A stretch of DNA of 64,000 nucleotides, from positions 3,004,501 to 3,068,500 of the forward strand of contig JAZARR010000070.1 in NCBI GenBank assembly GCA_037389465.1. Reading direction: 5' to 3'. This document shows positions 7,765 to 18,513 of the stretch, piece after piece (the first letter of the stretch is position 1; the number at the start of each line of letters is the position of its first letter). Below the pieces are notes generated by a model. It was not told the origin of the DNA and did not search any database. It saw nothing but the letters and a program-made list of their open reading frames with translations. The position numbers and the translations under genes were made by a program. This DNA is from Baylisascaris procyonis. Its lineage: Eukaryota > Nematoda > Chromadorea > Rhabditida > Ascarididae.

Positions 7765-8747
7765 AAAATGACCTCATGACTGATGTTTCTATTATTACAC
7801 AGTATATGAAAGTACAACAGTTTAAGTGTAGGGTTACTTTGTTGATATAATTCCCTAAGAAAATCACGTGCATTTTCAGCTGTGCTTAAAGCAAACATAT
7901 TCCTGTTAATCTTATTTAAAAAACTGTGGTTTACAATTTTACTATTCCTCCTTCTTCTTCCATGCCCATGTTTGGAAGCAATTCCGTAATTTTCAAAATA
8001 TGGGACCTTAGGGGAATTTTCTTTGAATAATAATTCTGAAATATTTCCAACTCCCTTAATGTTGTCATTTAGGCCCATTGGGTAAATAGTCCGAAGTACC
8101 TTAATCCAGAACAATTTTGCTTCTACTAGGTACTTATTGTCTCTAACTTTCTCTAATATCCGTACTCTAATATTGTGAATGTCATGATTATGTTTTTGAA
8201 AATGGTTGTAGAGGTAATTAGACACGTCACCTTTGGTAATGTTATATAGATGTTCACGAATACGAAATCTCAGTTTCCTGGACGTTTGTCCTATATATTG
8301 CAATCCACATATGTTACAACTTAAGCAATAAACTACACCCGAGGTGTTGCAGTGTAATTGAATCTGATCAGTTTCCATACAAAATTTCTTCCCAGTAATA
8401 TTAGATACTGTCCATTTGCTTTGTTCAATCACATTGCAACATTTGCAGTTTTTTCCACAAGGTTTCGCATCTTTAATGTAGTTCACGTCATTCTCATTGT
8501 AAACCGTGTAAAACTGATGGTTTGCTTCGGTATTTTTCACCAGGTACCCGACGGGTAATATATTTTCCGACCCATCCCCTGTTCGTTGAGGTACGAGCAA
8601 AGGATTATGAAACATCATTTGAGAAGTGGTCGGGGGTGCAGGGGATGCTCCACCCTCAACCACCGCCATTGTGGTGGCGATCCTTTGGTTATTTATATTA
8701 TTTTGAAAGAGGAGAGGCATCTTGGGTAGGGTCCGTGCGTCTGCCAT
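7746..8747 (-). CDS. GIY-YIG endonuclease ORF, copy 2
   Basis: Identical to the copy 1 endonuclease; ATG at 8747 and TAA at 7748-7746. It overlaps the RT ORF by 19 nt in the same -1 register. The GIY and YIG motifs, catalytic Glu and Cys-rich lead are all intact. Confidence 0.92.
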   Translation of the reverse strand: MADARTLPKMPLLFQNNINNQRIATTMAVVEGGASPAPPTTSQMMFHNPLLVPQRTGDGSENILPVGYLVKNTEANHQFYTVYNENDVNYIKDAKPCGKNCKCCNVIEQSKWTVSNITGKKFCMETDQIQLHCNTSGVVYCLSCNICGLQYIGQTSRKLRFRIREHLYNITKGDVSNYLYNHFQKHNHDIHNIRVRILEKVRDNKYLVEAKLFWIKVLRTIYPMGLNDNIKGVGNISELLFKENSPKVPYFENYGIASKHGHGRRRRNSKIVNHSFLNKINRNMFALSTAENARDFLRELYQQSNPTLKLLYFHILCNNRNISHEVIFCVKCT

Positions 8748-9147
8748 ATAAGGGGTGCCAAACACACCGCCGCGCCTGCGTCGATATGACAGAACAGAAC
8801 GGTTGCCCGGAGGGGGGCTGCTTTAGCCCCTATTCAAACTAATACTACGTCTACATTATCACCAGTCCGGTCTTATATGCAGAGCCGTACCGGAAATCTT
8901 TTAAAAACGAGTAGGCAAGAAACATTATTTATGGCATGCACGACACTATTTATATGTCTAGGCGAGTGTAAAATAGTTTTTATAAGATACTCGCTAATAT
9001 ATTCCTAGCATTATACTCGTTGATTATGAAATTGCCTGTTATAATATATGACCATTAACCACTGATAAGCGGTACGCATTATGGGTGTCCTGGTAAAAAT
9101 TACTATTAAAAATATATTTTAGTACATTAACGCCAAATGCGTTGTAT

Positions 9148-9265
9148 GGTAACCAAAAGTTACCCAAAATGCAATATTAGGGTAGCCAAAAAACTACCCC
9201 TATCCAGTTTTTGGGATAGCCAAAAAACTATCCCTGTCAAGTTTGAGGTAGTCAAAAAATACCTC
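9148..9265 (-). ncRNA. row of four A-rich-loop hairpins, copy 2
   Basis: Exact repeat of the 4616-4733 hairpin row in the leader of the second endonuclease ORF. Confidence 0.6.
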
Positions 9266-9389
9266 TGTATTGTTAAATCTGGAGCATTGTAAACCTATTT
9301 ATAGTACCCTTTAATAAACGTTATTAGCAATAATTATTATCTAAAAAACTTTTAATAATAACTGCTATATAAAACAAATAATTGTTACA

Positions 9390-9442
9390 TCGAGATGTGT
9401 TCGCAGAGACGGCGTAGCCGGTCATCATGCGAACCATCTCGA
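9390..9442 (-). ncRNA. junction hairpin, copy 2
   Basis: Exact repeat of the 4858-4910 two-tier hairpin, again within ten bases of a pseudo-LTR boundary (9450). Confidence 0.5.
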
Positions 9443-9449
9443 ATTATGA

Positions 9450-9994
9450 AATTATTTAAAATTATTTAATTATTTAAAACCATGAATGCACCATAAATTA
9501 AAAACATGAGATTATTTAAAACTGTAAATGCAAAATGAAATAAAATAAATGAACCAGAAAGTAGTGAAATCGATCGTATTTGTAAAAAAGATATCCTGAG
9601 AAAAGAACAAAGACTCGAAAGGTGTACACGTTTCGGCCCTTATTCGTTTACGTGTGCACCTGAGTTATGCGCGGGCCATCATCAGAACGATACGCATAAC
9701 CCTGTTAGCTAAATGATAAAAAGTTGTAATGTTAGTGAAACAGAACAATGTAAAGGGCAGCTTAATAAGAAGACAGATAGAAGTAGAGAAGAAGACCTGG
9801 AAACGCAAAAGACGAGGAATAGAATGAAGAAAGTCAAGATTATTCTATGATGTAGTTATCGAAAAGCTACTAGAATAAAAAGAAAGTTATGAAAGTAAAA
9901 TTAAAATCCCGTGTGTAAGCGCGCTGTCGTACGTAATAGTTCTAATGTTAATGGTGGTCGTAGAAGTAGAAGGTTCCAGCAGTGCATCAATTTT
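9450..9994 (-). repeat. pseudo-LTR between units 2 and 3
   Basis: Matches the 386-930 copy by eye; holds the hammerhead-like motif at 9620-9685. Confidence 0.75.
9620..9685 (-). ncRNA. hammerhead-like / pseudoknot RNA motif, copy 3
   Basis: Same helix-forming segments as at 556-621, unchanged. Confidence 0.5.
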
Positions 9995-10298
9995 GGCGCC
10001 ATACATTGCTATAGACCATTGTCAGATCAATATTTTAGTGAATCTTTGTAAAGGAGAACCGTGATTCGCGAACCAATAAATATATTTTCCATGAAGTTAG
10101 CACTATAGCATTTAATTAAAACCACTTTCTCTGATATGGAGCACCGTATTATTAAGTAAATAATGTTAATAACCTAGATTCTATTAATGTAATCATAAAA
10201 ATCGAGCTATTATGTTAATTGTATTCTGTTATTAGAATGCACCAGACCCGTTTATTCCATGAAGTACCTGTGTCTTTAATCTCACCATGTGTAAGATA

Positions 10299-12296
10299 CT
10301 AAAGCCCATAAAAAATTATATCAAGAAAATTACTAATACTCTGTCTGTTTGGGCAAACAAACTTATATATCAATTCCGGTTTATTGATCAATGCCTTGTA
10401 TATAAACTTTTTCATAATGAAAATACTAAGACCTTTATCCCTATAATTTTTAAGTAGGTCTTTGCACTTGTTGATGAAATCTTCTTTAACGGAGCACAGT
10501 TTAGTAAACCTATAGATTTGGGAAACTATGAGGTTTTTATGTATAAACAGAGGAATATTACTATCCAATTGAGTATATTTGTTAACTGGAAAGCTAAACT
10601 GATCGGTCTTATCATATACATTTGTGACCACACCATTACGTGTAATACATAAGTTTAAATCCAAAAAATTGGCCATATTACCAGCATAAGTAATCTCAAT
10701 CTGTAATGCTTCACCGTAAATGAAATTTGCCGTATGCTTAAAGTTTTCATTATTGAATATTAATAAATCATCGACATATCTACAGCAGAGAGCATTAAAG
10801 CGCGAAATTTTGGCATATGTATACTCCATAACAGAGGGAGTCAGATCTGCTATGTCGGGACTTGCGTTACCCCCCATGGGTACTCCTTTAGATTGTCGAA
10901 AAATAAAGCCAGCAAAAGTGACATAGCTCTCGCTTATAACAAATTTAATAATTTCCATAATCTGTGTTCGATCGAAAGTACGATAATGCTTGTTGAATTC
11001 ATAGTTATCGGTGTAACATAATACTTTAGTCGTACAAACTTTCAAGTAGGCCTTATTAGAATTATTAAAACATACGTGTGTTAAATAATCCATTGCTTTA
11101 ATTATACTGTCATGTGGTAGTGCTGTAAACAATGTAGAAAAGTCTGCCGCCAAAATACTTTTGATTTGCTTGTTGTGTTTACTGCTCATGTCCAATACGT
11201 CATAAGAATTTTTAACGCTGTAATAATAATTAATCCCGCTTCTTTGAGTGGCTATATTGCAGTAATTCCGAAAATGATTTTTCATAAATTGTAGGATACT
11301 ATGTAACATTGATGATAACGGTTTCAATGAACTTTTACTTGCCCCGGCTATATACCTGAATTTATATGGATTTTTGTGTAATTTTGGAATAGCGAAAATT
11401 TTAGGTAAAACTGCGTTTTCATTATCAACGCTAATAAAGTATCTTGCAGAGAATTTACGGTGCGCATTGATAAGTTCCAAAGCATCTCTATTATTTACAA
11501 ATTCATAAGTATCATTCCCAGTAATTCTATCAACATTAACACCAAGTTCTTTACATAAACTCTGAATATAAAAGTGTTTACATACAAACGCATAATTATT
11601 AGGCGCTTTATCTGTATGCACAATAATAAACTTAGCATGAATGTCACTAATCAACCGATTAATGTTGTAGTAAATATTGTTACGTATATCAATTTCACCT
11701 TTATAAAATTCATTCATAAAAATTCCTTTTATACATCTTGCAACCAGGTGTCGAAAATTATCAAAACTATTTGTATTAATATGCTCGGAACGAGCCATCT
11801 GCATAATAAGTTTGTTCAAAGATTGCATTGCTTCCTCCGTAATGTGTGTGGGATGTTTATTGATTATAGGTCTGAACTTTGTGCCTTTTTTAAAAAGCCG
11901 TTTAACATTTGTAGATTTGAGAACATCCAAATTACCCGTAATCACATGCTGCAATGGTTGGTAAATAAATGGTGAATTATAGCAATCACAGTTACTTTGC
12001 AAATATCCTGTTAGGGTTCGAGGTCTTTGATTTAACATTTTTAATGTTTTATTATAGTTACACAAGTACCTTCCCATTGTCTTGTCGTAGGAGAAAGTAA
12101 TTTGTATACTAGGGAAATTATGCATAATTTTAAGCAGTTCCTTTTTAATATCACTGCTATTAAAAATGCGTTTATAATTAATATTGTTGTATCCGAGACC
12201 GGGGTAATGCATGTGATATCTAAAACATTTCCTATCAGCCTTTTTATTTTTATCCTTTTTAAAAACATTTTTATGTATTATGTACATTTTACACAA
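10299..12296 (-). CDS. Penelope-like reverse transcriptase ORF, copy 3
   Basis: Identical protein to the other three RT copies, full length and with all catalytic motifs. First ATG at 12287. Confidence 0.93.
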   Translation of the reverse strand: MCKMYIIHKNVFKKDKNKKADRKCFRYHMHYPGLGYNNINYKRIFNSSDIKKELLKIMHNFPSIQITFSYDKTMGRYLCNYNKTLKMLNQRPRTLTGYLQSNCDCYNSPFIYQPLQHVITGNLDVLKSTNVKRLFKKGTKFRPIINKHPTHITEEAMQSLNKLIMQMARSEHINTNSFDNFRHLVARCIKGIFMNEFYKGEIDIRNNIYYNINRLISDIHAKFIIVHTDKAPNNYAFVCKHFYIQSLCKELGVNVDRITGNDTYEFVNNRDALELINAHRKFSARYFISVDNENAVLPKIFAIPKLHKNPYKFRYIAGASKSSLKPLSSMLHSILQFMKNHFRNYCNIATQRSGINYYYSVKNSYDVLDMSSKHNKQIKSILAADFSTLFTALPHDSIIKAMDYLTHVCFNNSNKAYLKVCTTKVLCYTDNYEFNKHYRTFDRTQIMEIIKFVISESYVTFAGFIFRQSKGVPMGGNASPDIADLTPSVMEYTYAKISRFNALCCRYVDDLLIFNNENFKHTANFIYGEALQIEITYAGNMANFLDLNLCITRNGVVTNVYDKTDQFSFPVNKYTQLDSNIPLFIHKNLIVSQIYRFTKLCSVKEDFINKCKDLLKNYRDKGLSIFIMKKFIYKALINKPELIYKFVCPNRQSISNFLDIIFYGL

Positions 12297-13279
12297 AAAA
12301 TGACCTCATGACTGATGTTTCTATTATTACACAGTATATGAAAGTACAACAGTTTAAGTGTAGGGTTACTTTGTTGATATAATTCCCTAAGAAAATCACG
12401 TGCATTTTCAGCTGTGCTTAAAGCAAACATATTCCTGTTAATCTTATTTAAAAAACTGTGGTTTACAATTTTACTATTCCTCCTTCTTCTTCCATGCCCA
12501 TGTTTGGAAGCAATTCCGTAATTTTCAAAATATGGGACCTTAGGGGAATTTTCTTTGAATAATAATTCTGAAATATTTCCAACTCCCTTAATGTTGTCAT
12601 TTAGGCCCATTGGGTAAATAGTCCGAAGTACCTTAATCCAGAACAATTTTGCTTCTACTAGGTACTTATTGTCTCTAACTTTCTCTAATATCCGTACTCT
12701 AATATTGTGAATGTCATGATTATGTTTTTGAAAATGGTTGTAGAGGTAATTAGACACGTCACCTTTGGTAATGTTATATAGATGTTCACGAATACGAAAT
12801 CTCAGTTTCCTGGACGTTTGTCCTATATATTGCAATCCACATATGTTACAACTTAAGCAATAAACTACACCCGAGGTGTTGCAGTGTAATTGAATCTGAT
12901 CAGTTTCCATACAAAATTTCTTCCCAGTAATATTAGATACTGTCCATTTGCTTTGTTCAATCACATTGCAACATTTGCAGTTTTTTCCACAAGGTTTCGC
13001 ATCTTTAATGTAGTTCACGTCATTCTCATTGTAAACCGTGTAAAACTGATGGTTTGCTTCGGTATTTTTCACCAGGTACCCGACGGGTAATATATTTTCC
13101 GACCCATCCCCTGTTCGTTGAGGTACGAGCAAAGGATTATGAAACATCATTTGAGAAGTGGTCGGGGGTGCAGGGGATGCTCCACCCTCAACCACCGCCA
13201 TTGTGGTGGCGATCCTTTGGTTATTTATATTATTTTGAAAGAGGAGAGGCATCTTGGGTAGGGTCCGTGCGTCTGCCAT
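12278..13279 (-). CDS. GIY-YIG endonuclease ORF, copy 3
   Basis: Identical to the other endonuclease copies; ATG at 13279, stop at 12280-12278, 19-nt overlap with the RT ORF. Confidence 0.92.
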   Translation of the reverse strand: MADARTLPKMPLLFQNNINNQRIATTMAVVEGGASPAPPTTSQMMFHNPLLVPQRTGDGSENILPVGYLVKNTEANHQFYTVYNENDVNYIKDAKPCGKNCKCCNVIEQSKWTVSNITGKKFCMETDQIQLHCNTSGVVYCLSCNICGLQYIGQTSRKLRFRIREHLYNITKGDVSNYLYNHFQKHNHDIHNIRVRILEKVRDNKYLVEAKLFWIKVLRTIYPMGLNDNIKGVGNISELLFKENSPKVPYFENYGIASKHGHGRRRRNSKIVNHSFLNKINRNMFALSTAENARDFLRELYQQSNPTLKLLYFHILCNNRNISHEVIFCVKCT

Positions 13280-13679
13280 ATAAGGGGTGCCAAACACACC
13301 GCCGCGCCTGCGTCGATATGACAGAACAGAACGGTTGCCCGGAGGGGGGCTGCTTTAGCCCCTATTCAAACTAATACTACGTCTACATTATCACCAGTCC
13401 GGTCTTATATGCAGAGCCGTACCGGAAATCTTTTAAAAACGAGTAGGCAAGAAACATTATTTATGGCATGCACGACACTATTTATATGTCTAGGCGAGTG
13501 TAAAATAGTTTTTATAAGATACTCGCTAATATATTCCTAGCATTATACTCGTTGATTATGAAATTGCCTGTTATAATATATGACCATTAACCACTGATAA
13601 GCGGTACGCATTATGGGTGTCCTGGTAAAAATTACTATTAAAAATATATTTTAGTACATTAACGCCAAATGCGTTGTAT

Positions 13680-13797
13680 GGTAACCAAAAGTTACCCAAA
13701 ATGCAATATTAGGGTAGCCAAAAAACTACCCCTATCCAGTTTTTGGGATAGCCAAAAAACTATCCCTGTCAAGTTTGAGGTAGTCAAAAAATACCTC
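13680..13797 (-). ncRNA. row of four A-rich-loop hairpins, copy 3
   Basis: Exact repeat of the row at 4616-4733. Confidence 0.6.
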
Positions 13798-13921
13798 TGT
13801 ATTGTTAAATCTGGAGCATTGTAAACCTATTTATAGTACCCTTTAATAAACGTTATTAGCAATAATTATTATCTAAAAAACTTTTAATAATAACTGCTAT
13901 ATAAAACAAATAATTGTTACA

Positions 13922-13974
13922 TCGAGATGTGTTCGCAGAGACGGCGTAGCCGGTCATCATGCGAACCATCTCGA
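13922..13974 (-). ncRNA. junction hairpin, copy 3
   Basis: Exact repeat of the hairpin at 4858-4910, beside the pseudo-LTR boundary at 13982. Confidence 0.5.
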
Positions 13975-13981
13975 ATTATGA

Positions 13982-14526
13982 AATTATTTAAAATTATTTA
14001 ATTATTTAAAACCATGAATGCACCATAAATTAAAAACATGAGATTATTTAAAACTGTAAATGCAAAATGAAATAAAATAAATGAACCAGAAAGTAGTGAA
14101 ATCGATCGTATTTGTAAAAAAGATATCCTGAGAAAAGAACAAAGACTCGAAAGGTGTACACGTTTCGGCCCTTATTCGTTTACGTGTGCACCTGAGTTAT
14201 GCGCGGGCCATCATCAGAACGATACGCATAACCCTGTTAGCTAAATGATAAAAAGTTGTAATGTTAGTGAAACAGAACAATGTAAAGGGCAGCTTAATAA
14301 GAAGACAGATAGAAGTAGAGAAGAAGACCTGGAAACGCAAAAGACGAGGAATAGAATGAAGAAAGTCAAGATTATTCTATGATGTAGTTATCGAAAAGCT
14401 ACTAGAATAAAAAGAAAGTTATGAAAGTAAAATTAAAATCCCGTGTGTAAGCGCGCTGTCGTACGTAATAGTTCTAATGTTAATGGTGGTCGTAGAAGTA
14501 GAAGGTTCCAGCAGTGCATCAATTTT
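13982..14526 (-). repeat. pseudo-LTR between units 3 and 4
   Basis: Matches the 386-930 copy by eye; holds the hammerhead-like motif at 14152-14217. Confidence 0.75.
14152..14217 (-). ncRNA. hammerhead-like / pseudoknot RNA motif, copy 4
   Basis: Same helix-forming segments as at 556-621, unchanged. Confidence 0.5.
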
Positions 14527-14830
14527 GGCGCCATACATTGCTATAGACCATTGTCAGATCAATATTTTAGTGAATCTTTGTAAAGGAGAACCGTGATTCG
14601 CGAACCAATAAATATATTTTCCATGAAGTTAGCACTATAGCATTTAATTAAAACCACTTTCTCTGATATGGAGCACCGTATTATTAAGTAAATAATGTTA
14701 ATAACCTAGATTCTATTAATGTAATCATAAAAATCGAGCTATTATGTTAATTGTATTCTGTTATTAGAATGCACCAGACCCGTTTATTCCATGAAGTACC
14801 TGTGTCTTTAATCTCACCATGTGTAAGATA

Positions 14831-16828
14831 CTAAAGCCCATAAAAAATTATATCAAGAAAATTACTAATACTCTGTCTGTTTGGGCAAACAAACTTATAT
14901 ATCAATTCCGGTTTATTGATCAATGCCTTGTATATAAACTTTTTCATAATGAAAATACTAAGACCTTTATCCCTATAATTTTTAAGTAGGTCTTTGCACT
15001 TGTTGATGAAATCTTCTTTAACGGAGCACAGTTTAGTAAACCTATAGATTTGGGAAACTATGAGGTTTTTATGTATAAACAGAGGAATATTACTATCCAA
15101 TTGAGTATATTTGTTAACTGGAAAGCTAAACTGATCGGTCTTATCATATACATTTGTGACCACACCATTACGTGTAATACATAAGTTTAAATCCAAAAAA
15201 TTGGCCATATTACCAGCATAAGTAATCTCAATCTGTAATGCTTCACCGTAAATGAAATTTGCCGTATGCTTAAAGTTTTCATTATTGAATATTAATAAAT
15301 CATCGACATATCTACAGCAGAGAGCATTAAAGCGCGAAATTTTGGCATATGTATACTCCATAACAGAGGGAGTCAGATCTGCTATGTCGGGACTTGCGTT
15401 ACCCCCCATGGGTACTCCTTTAGATTGTCGAAAAATAAAGCCAGCAAAAGTGACATAGCTCTCGCTTATAACAAATTTAATAATTTCCATAATCTGTGTT
15501 CGATCGAAAGTACGATAATGCTTGTTGAATTCATAGTTATCGGTGTAACATAATACTTTAGTCGTACAAACTTTCAAGTAGGCCTTATTAGAATTATTAA
15601 AACATACGTGTGTTAAATAATCCATTGCTTTAATTATACTGTCATGTGGTAGTGCTGTAAACAATGTAGAAAAGTCTGCCGCCAAAATACTTTTGATTTG
15701 CTTGTTGTGTTTACTGCTCATGTCCAATACGTCATAAGAATTTTTAACGCTGTAATAATAATTAATCCCGCTTCTTTGAGTGGCTATATTGCAGTAATTC
15801 CGAAAATGATTTTTCATAAATTGTAGGATACTATGTAACATTGATGATAACGGTTTCAATGAACTTTTACTTGCCCCGGCTATATACCTGAATTTATATG
15901 GATTTTTGTGTAATTTTGGAATAGCGAAAATTTTAGGTAAAACTGCGTTTTCATTATCAACGCTAATAAAGTATCTTGCAGAGAATTTACGGTGCGCATT
16001 GATAAGTTCCAAAGCATCTCTATTATTTACAAATTCATAAGTATCATTCCCAGTAATTCTATCAACATTAACACCAAGTTCTTTACATAAACTCTGAATA
16101 TAAAAGTGTTTACATACAAACGCATAATTATTAGGCGCTTTATCTGTATGCACAATAATAAACTTAGCATGAATGTCACTAATCAACCGATTAATGTTGT
16201 AGTAAATATTGTTACGTATATCAATTTCACCTTTATAAAATTCATTCATAAAAATTCCTTTTATACATCTTGCAACCAGGTGTCGAAAATTATCAAAACT
16301 ATTTGTATTAATATGCTCGGAACGAGCCATCTGCATAATAAGTTTGTTCAAAGATTGCATTGCTTCCTCCGTAATGTGTGTGGGATGTTTATTGATTATA
16401 GGTCTGAACTTTGTGCCTTTTTTAAAAAGCCGTTTAACATTTGTAGATTTGAGAACATCCAAATTACCCGTAATCACATGCTGCAATGGTTGGTAAATAA
16501 ATGGTGAATTATAGCAATCACAGTTACTTTGCAAATATCCTGTTAGGGTTCGAGGTCTTTGATTTAACATTTTTAATGTTTTATTATAGTTACACAAGTA
16601 CCTTCCCATTGTCTTGTCGTAGGAGAAAGTAATTTGTATACTAGGGAAATTATGCATAATTTTAAGCAGTTCCTTTTTAATATCACTGCTATTAAAAATG
16701 CGTTTATAATTAATATTGTTGTATCCGAGACCGGGGTAATGCATGTGATATCTAAAACATTTCCTATCAGCCTTTTTATTTTTATCCTTTTTAAAAACAT
16801 TTTTATGTATTATGTACATTTTACACAA
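14831..16828 (-). CDS. Penelope-like reverse transcriptase ORF, copy 4
   Basis: Identical full-length RT. In transcription order this is the first RT of the array, downstream of the diverged pseudo-LTR at 18514-19056. First ATG at 16819. Confidence 0.93.
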   Translation of the reverse strand: MCKMYIIHKNVFKKDKNKKADRKCFRYHMHYPGLGYNNINYKRIFNSSDIKKELLKIMHNFPSIQITFSYDKTMGRYLCNYNKTLKMLNQRPRTLTGYLQSNCDCYNSPFIYQPLQHVITGNLDVLKSTNVKRLFKKGTKFRPIINKHPTHITEEAMQSLNKLIMQMARSEHINTNSFDNFRHLVARCIKGIFMNEFYKGEIDIRNNIYYNINRLISDIHAKFIIVHTDKAPNNYAFVCKHFYIQSLCKELGVNVDRITGNDTYEFVNNRDALELINAHRKFSARYFISVDNENAVLPKIFAIPKLHKNPYKFRYIAGASKSSLKPLSSMLHSILQFMKNHFRNYCNIATQRSGINYYYSVKNSYDVLDMSSKHNKQIKSILAADFSTLFTALPHDSIIKAMDYLTHVCFNNSNKAYLKVCTTKVLCYTDNYEFNKHYRTFDRTQIMEIIKFVISESYVTFAGFIFRQSKGVPMGGNASPDIADLTPSVMEYTYAKISRFNALCCRYVDDLLIFNNENFKHTANFIYGEALQIEITYAGNMANFLDLNLCITRNGVVTNVYDKTDQFSFPVNKYTQLDSNIPLFIHKNLIVSQIYRFTKLCSVKEDFINKCKDLLKNYRDKGLSIFIMKKFIYKALINKPELIYKFVCPNRQSISNFLDIIFYGL

Positions 16829-17811
16829 AAAATGACCTCATGACTGATGTTTCTATTATTACACAGTATATGAAAGTACAACAGTTTAAGTGTAGGGTTA
16901 CTTTGTTGATATAATTCCCTAAGAAAATCACGTGCATTTTCAGCTGTGCTTAAAGCAAACATATTCCTGTTAATCTTATTTAAAAAACTGTGGTTTACAA
17001 TTTTACTATTCCTCCTTCTTCTTCCATGCCCATGTTTGGAAGCAATTCCGTAATTTTCAAAATATGGGACCTTAGGGGAATTTTCTTTGAATAATAATTC
17101 TGAAATATTTCCAACTCCCTTAATGTTGTCATTTAGGCCCATTGGGTAAATAGTCCGAAGTACCTTAATCCAGAACAATTTTGCTTCTACTAGGTACTTA
17201 TTGTCTCTAACTTTCTCTAATATCCGTACTCTAATATTGTGAATGTCATGATTATGTTTTTGAAAATGGTTGTAGAGGTAATTAGACACGTCACCTTTGG
17301 TAATGTTATATAGATGTTCACGAATACGAAATCTCAGTTTCCTGGACGTTTGTCCTATATATTGCAATCCACATATGTTACAACTTAAGCAATAAACTAC
17401 ACCCGAGGTGTTGCAGTGTAATTGAATCTGATCAGTTTCCATACAAAATTTCTTCCCAGTAATATTAGATACTGTCCATTTGCTTTGTTCAATCACATTG
17501 CAACATTTGCAGTTTTTTCCACAAGGTTTCGCATCTTTAATGTAGTTCACGTCATTCTCATTGTAAACCGTGTAAAACTGATGGTTTGCTTCGGTATTTT
17601 TCACCAGGTACCCGACGGGTAATATATTTTCCGACCCATCCCCTGTTCGTTGAGGTACGAGCAAAGGATTATGAAACATCATTTGAGAAGTGGTCGGGGG
17701 TGCAGGGGATGCTCCACCCTCAACCACCGCCATTGTGGTGGCGATCCTTTGGTTATTTATATTATTTTGAAAGAGGAGAGGCATCTTGGGTAGGGTCCGT
17801 GCGTCTGCCAT
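16810..17811 (-). CDS. GIY-YIG endonuclease ORF, copy 4
   Basis: Identical to the other endonuclease copies; ATG at 17811. It is the 5'-most ORF of the array on the minus strand, and its leader connects directly to the diverged pseudo-LTR. Confidence 0.92.
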   Translation of the reverse strand: MADARTLPKMPLLFQNNINNQRIATTMAVVEGGASPAPPTTSQMMFHNPLLVPQRTGDGSENILPVGYLVKNTEANHQFYTVYNENDVNYIKDAKPCGKNCKCCNVIEQSKWTVSNITGKKFCMETDQIQLHCNTSGVVYCLSCNICGLQYIGQTSRKLRFRIREHLYNITKGDVSNYLYNHFQKHNHDIHNIRVRILEKVRDNKYLVEAKLFWIKVLRTIYPMGLNDNIKGVGNISELLFKENSPKVPYFENYGIASKHGHGRRRRNSKIVNHSFLNKINRNMFALSTAENARDFLRELYQQSNPTLKLLYFHILCNNRNISHEVIFCVKCT

Positions 17812-18211
17812 ATAAGGGGTGCCAAACACACCGCCGCGCCTGCGTCGATATGACAGAACAGAACGGTTGCCCGGAGGGGGGCTGCTTTAGCCCCTATTCA
17901 AACTAATACTACGTCTACATTATCACCAGTCCGGTCTTATATGCAGAGCCGTACCGGAAATCTTTTAAAAACGAGTAGGCAAGAAACATTATTTATGGCA
18001 TGCACGACACTATTTATATGTCTAGGCGAGTGTAAAATAGTTTTTATAAGATACTCGCTAATATATTCCTAGCATTATACTCGTTGATTATGAAATTGCC
18101 TGTTATAATATATGACCATTAACCACTGATAAGCGGTACGCATTATGGGTGTCCTGGTAAAAATTACTATTAAAAATATATTTTAGTACATTAACGCCAA
18201 ATGCGTTGTAT

Positions 18212-18329
18212 GGTAACCAAAAGTTACCCAAAATGCAATATTAGGGTAGCCAAAAAACTACCCCTATCCAGTTTTTGGGATAGCCAAAAAACTATCCCTG
18301 TCAAGTTTGAGGTAGTCAAAAAATACCTC
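18212..18329 (-). ncRNA. row of four A-rich-loop hairpins, copy 4
   Basis: Exact repeat of the row at 4616-4733, in the leader of the 5'-most unit. Confidence 0.6.
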
Positions 18330-18453
18330 TGTATTGTTAAATCTGGAGCATTGTAAACCTATTTATAGTACCCTTTAATAAACGTTATTAGCAATAATTA
18401 TTATCTAAAAAACTTTTAATAATAACTGCTATATAAAACAAATAATTGTTACA

Positions 18454-18506
18454 TCGAGATGTGTTCGCAGAGACGGCGTAGCCGGTCATCATGCGAACCA
18501 TCTCGA
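18454..18506 (-). ncRNA. junction hairpin, copy 4
   Basis: Exact repeat of the hairpin at 4858-4910, abutting the diverged pseudo-LTR. Confidence 0.5.
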
Positions 18507-18513
18507 ATTATGA

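Larger units (their letters stand above)
386..18513 (-). mobile_element. four-unit head-to-tail array of a Naiad-type Penelope-like retroelement
   Basis: A 4532-bp unit starts at 386, 4918, 9450 and 13982, and homology continues into a partial fifth unit at 18514. All four units give identical proteins, and the noncoding parts I compared by eye also matched. In minus-strand order a unit holds a pseudo-LTR, a structured leader, a GIY-YIG endonuclease ORF, a reverse transcriptase ORF and a short 3' UTR. Penelope-like elements are known for tandem copies and pseudo-LTRs. The permuted order (endonuclease first), the CxC motif before the RT core and the spaced motif A to motif B region match the Naiad group described in invertebrates. 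Exact identity and length mean the copies arose very recently, are homogenised, or were duplicated by the assembler. The left terminus is AT-rich (AATTATTTAAAATTATTTAA). Confidence 0.93.
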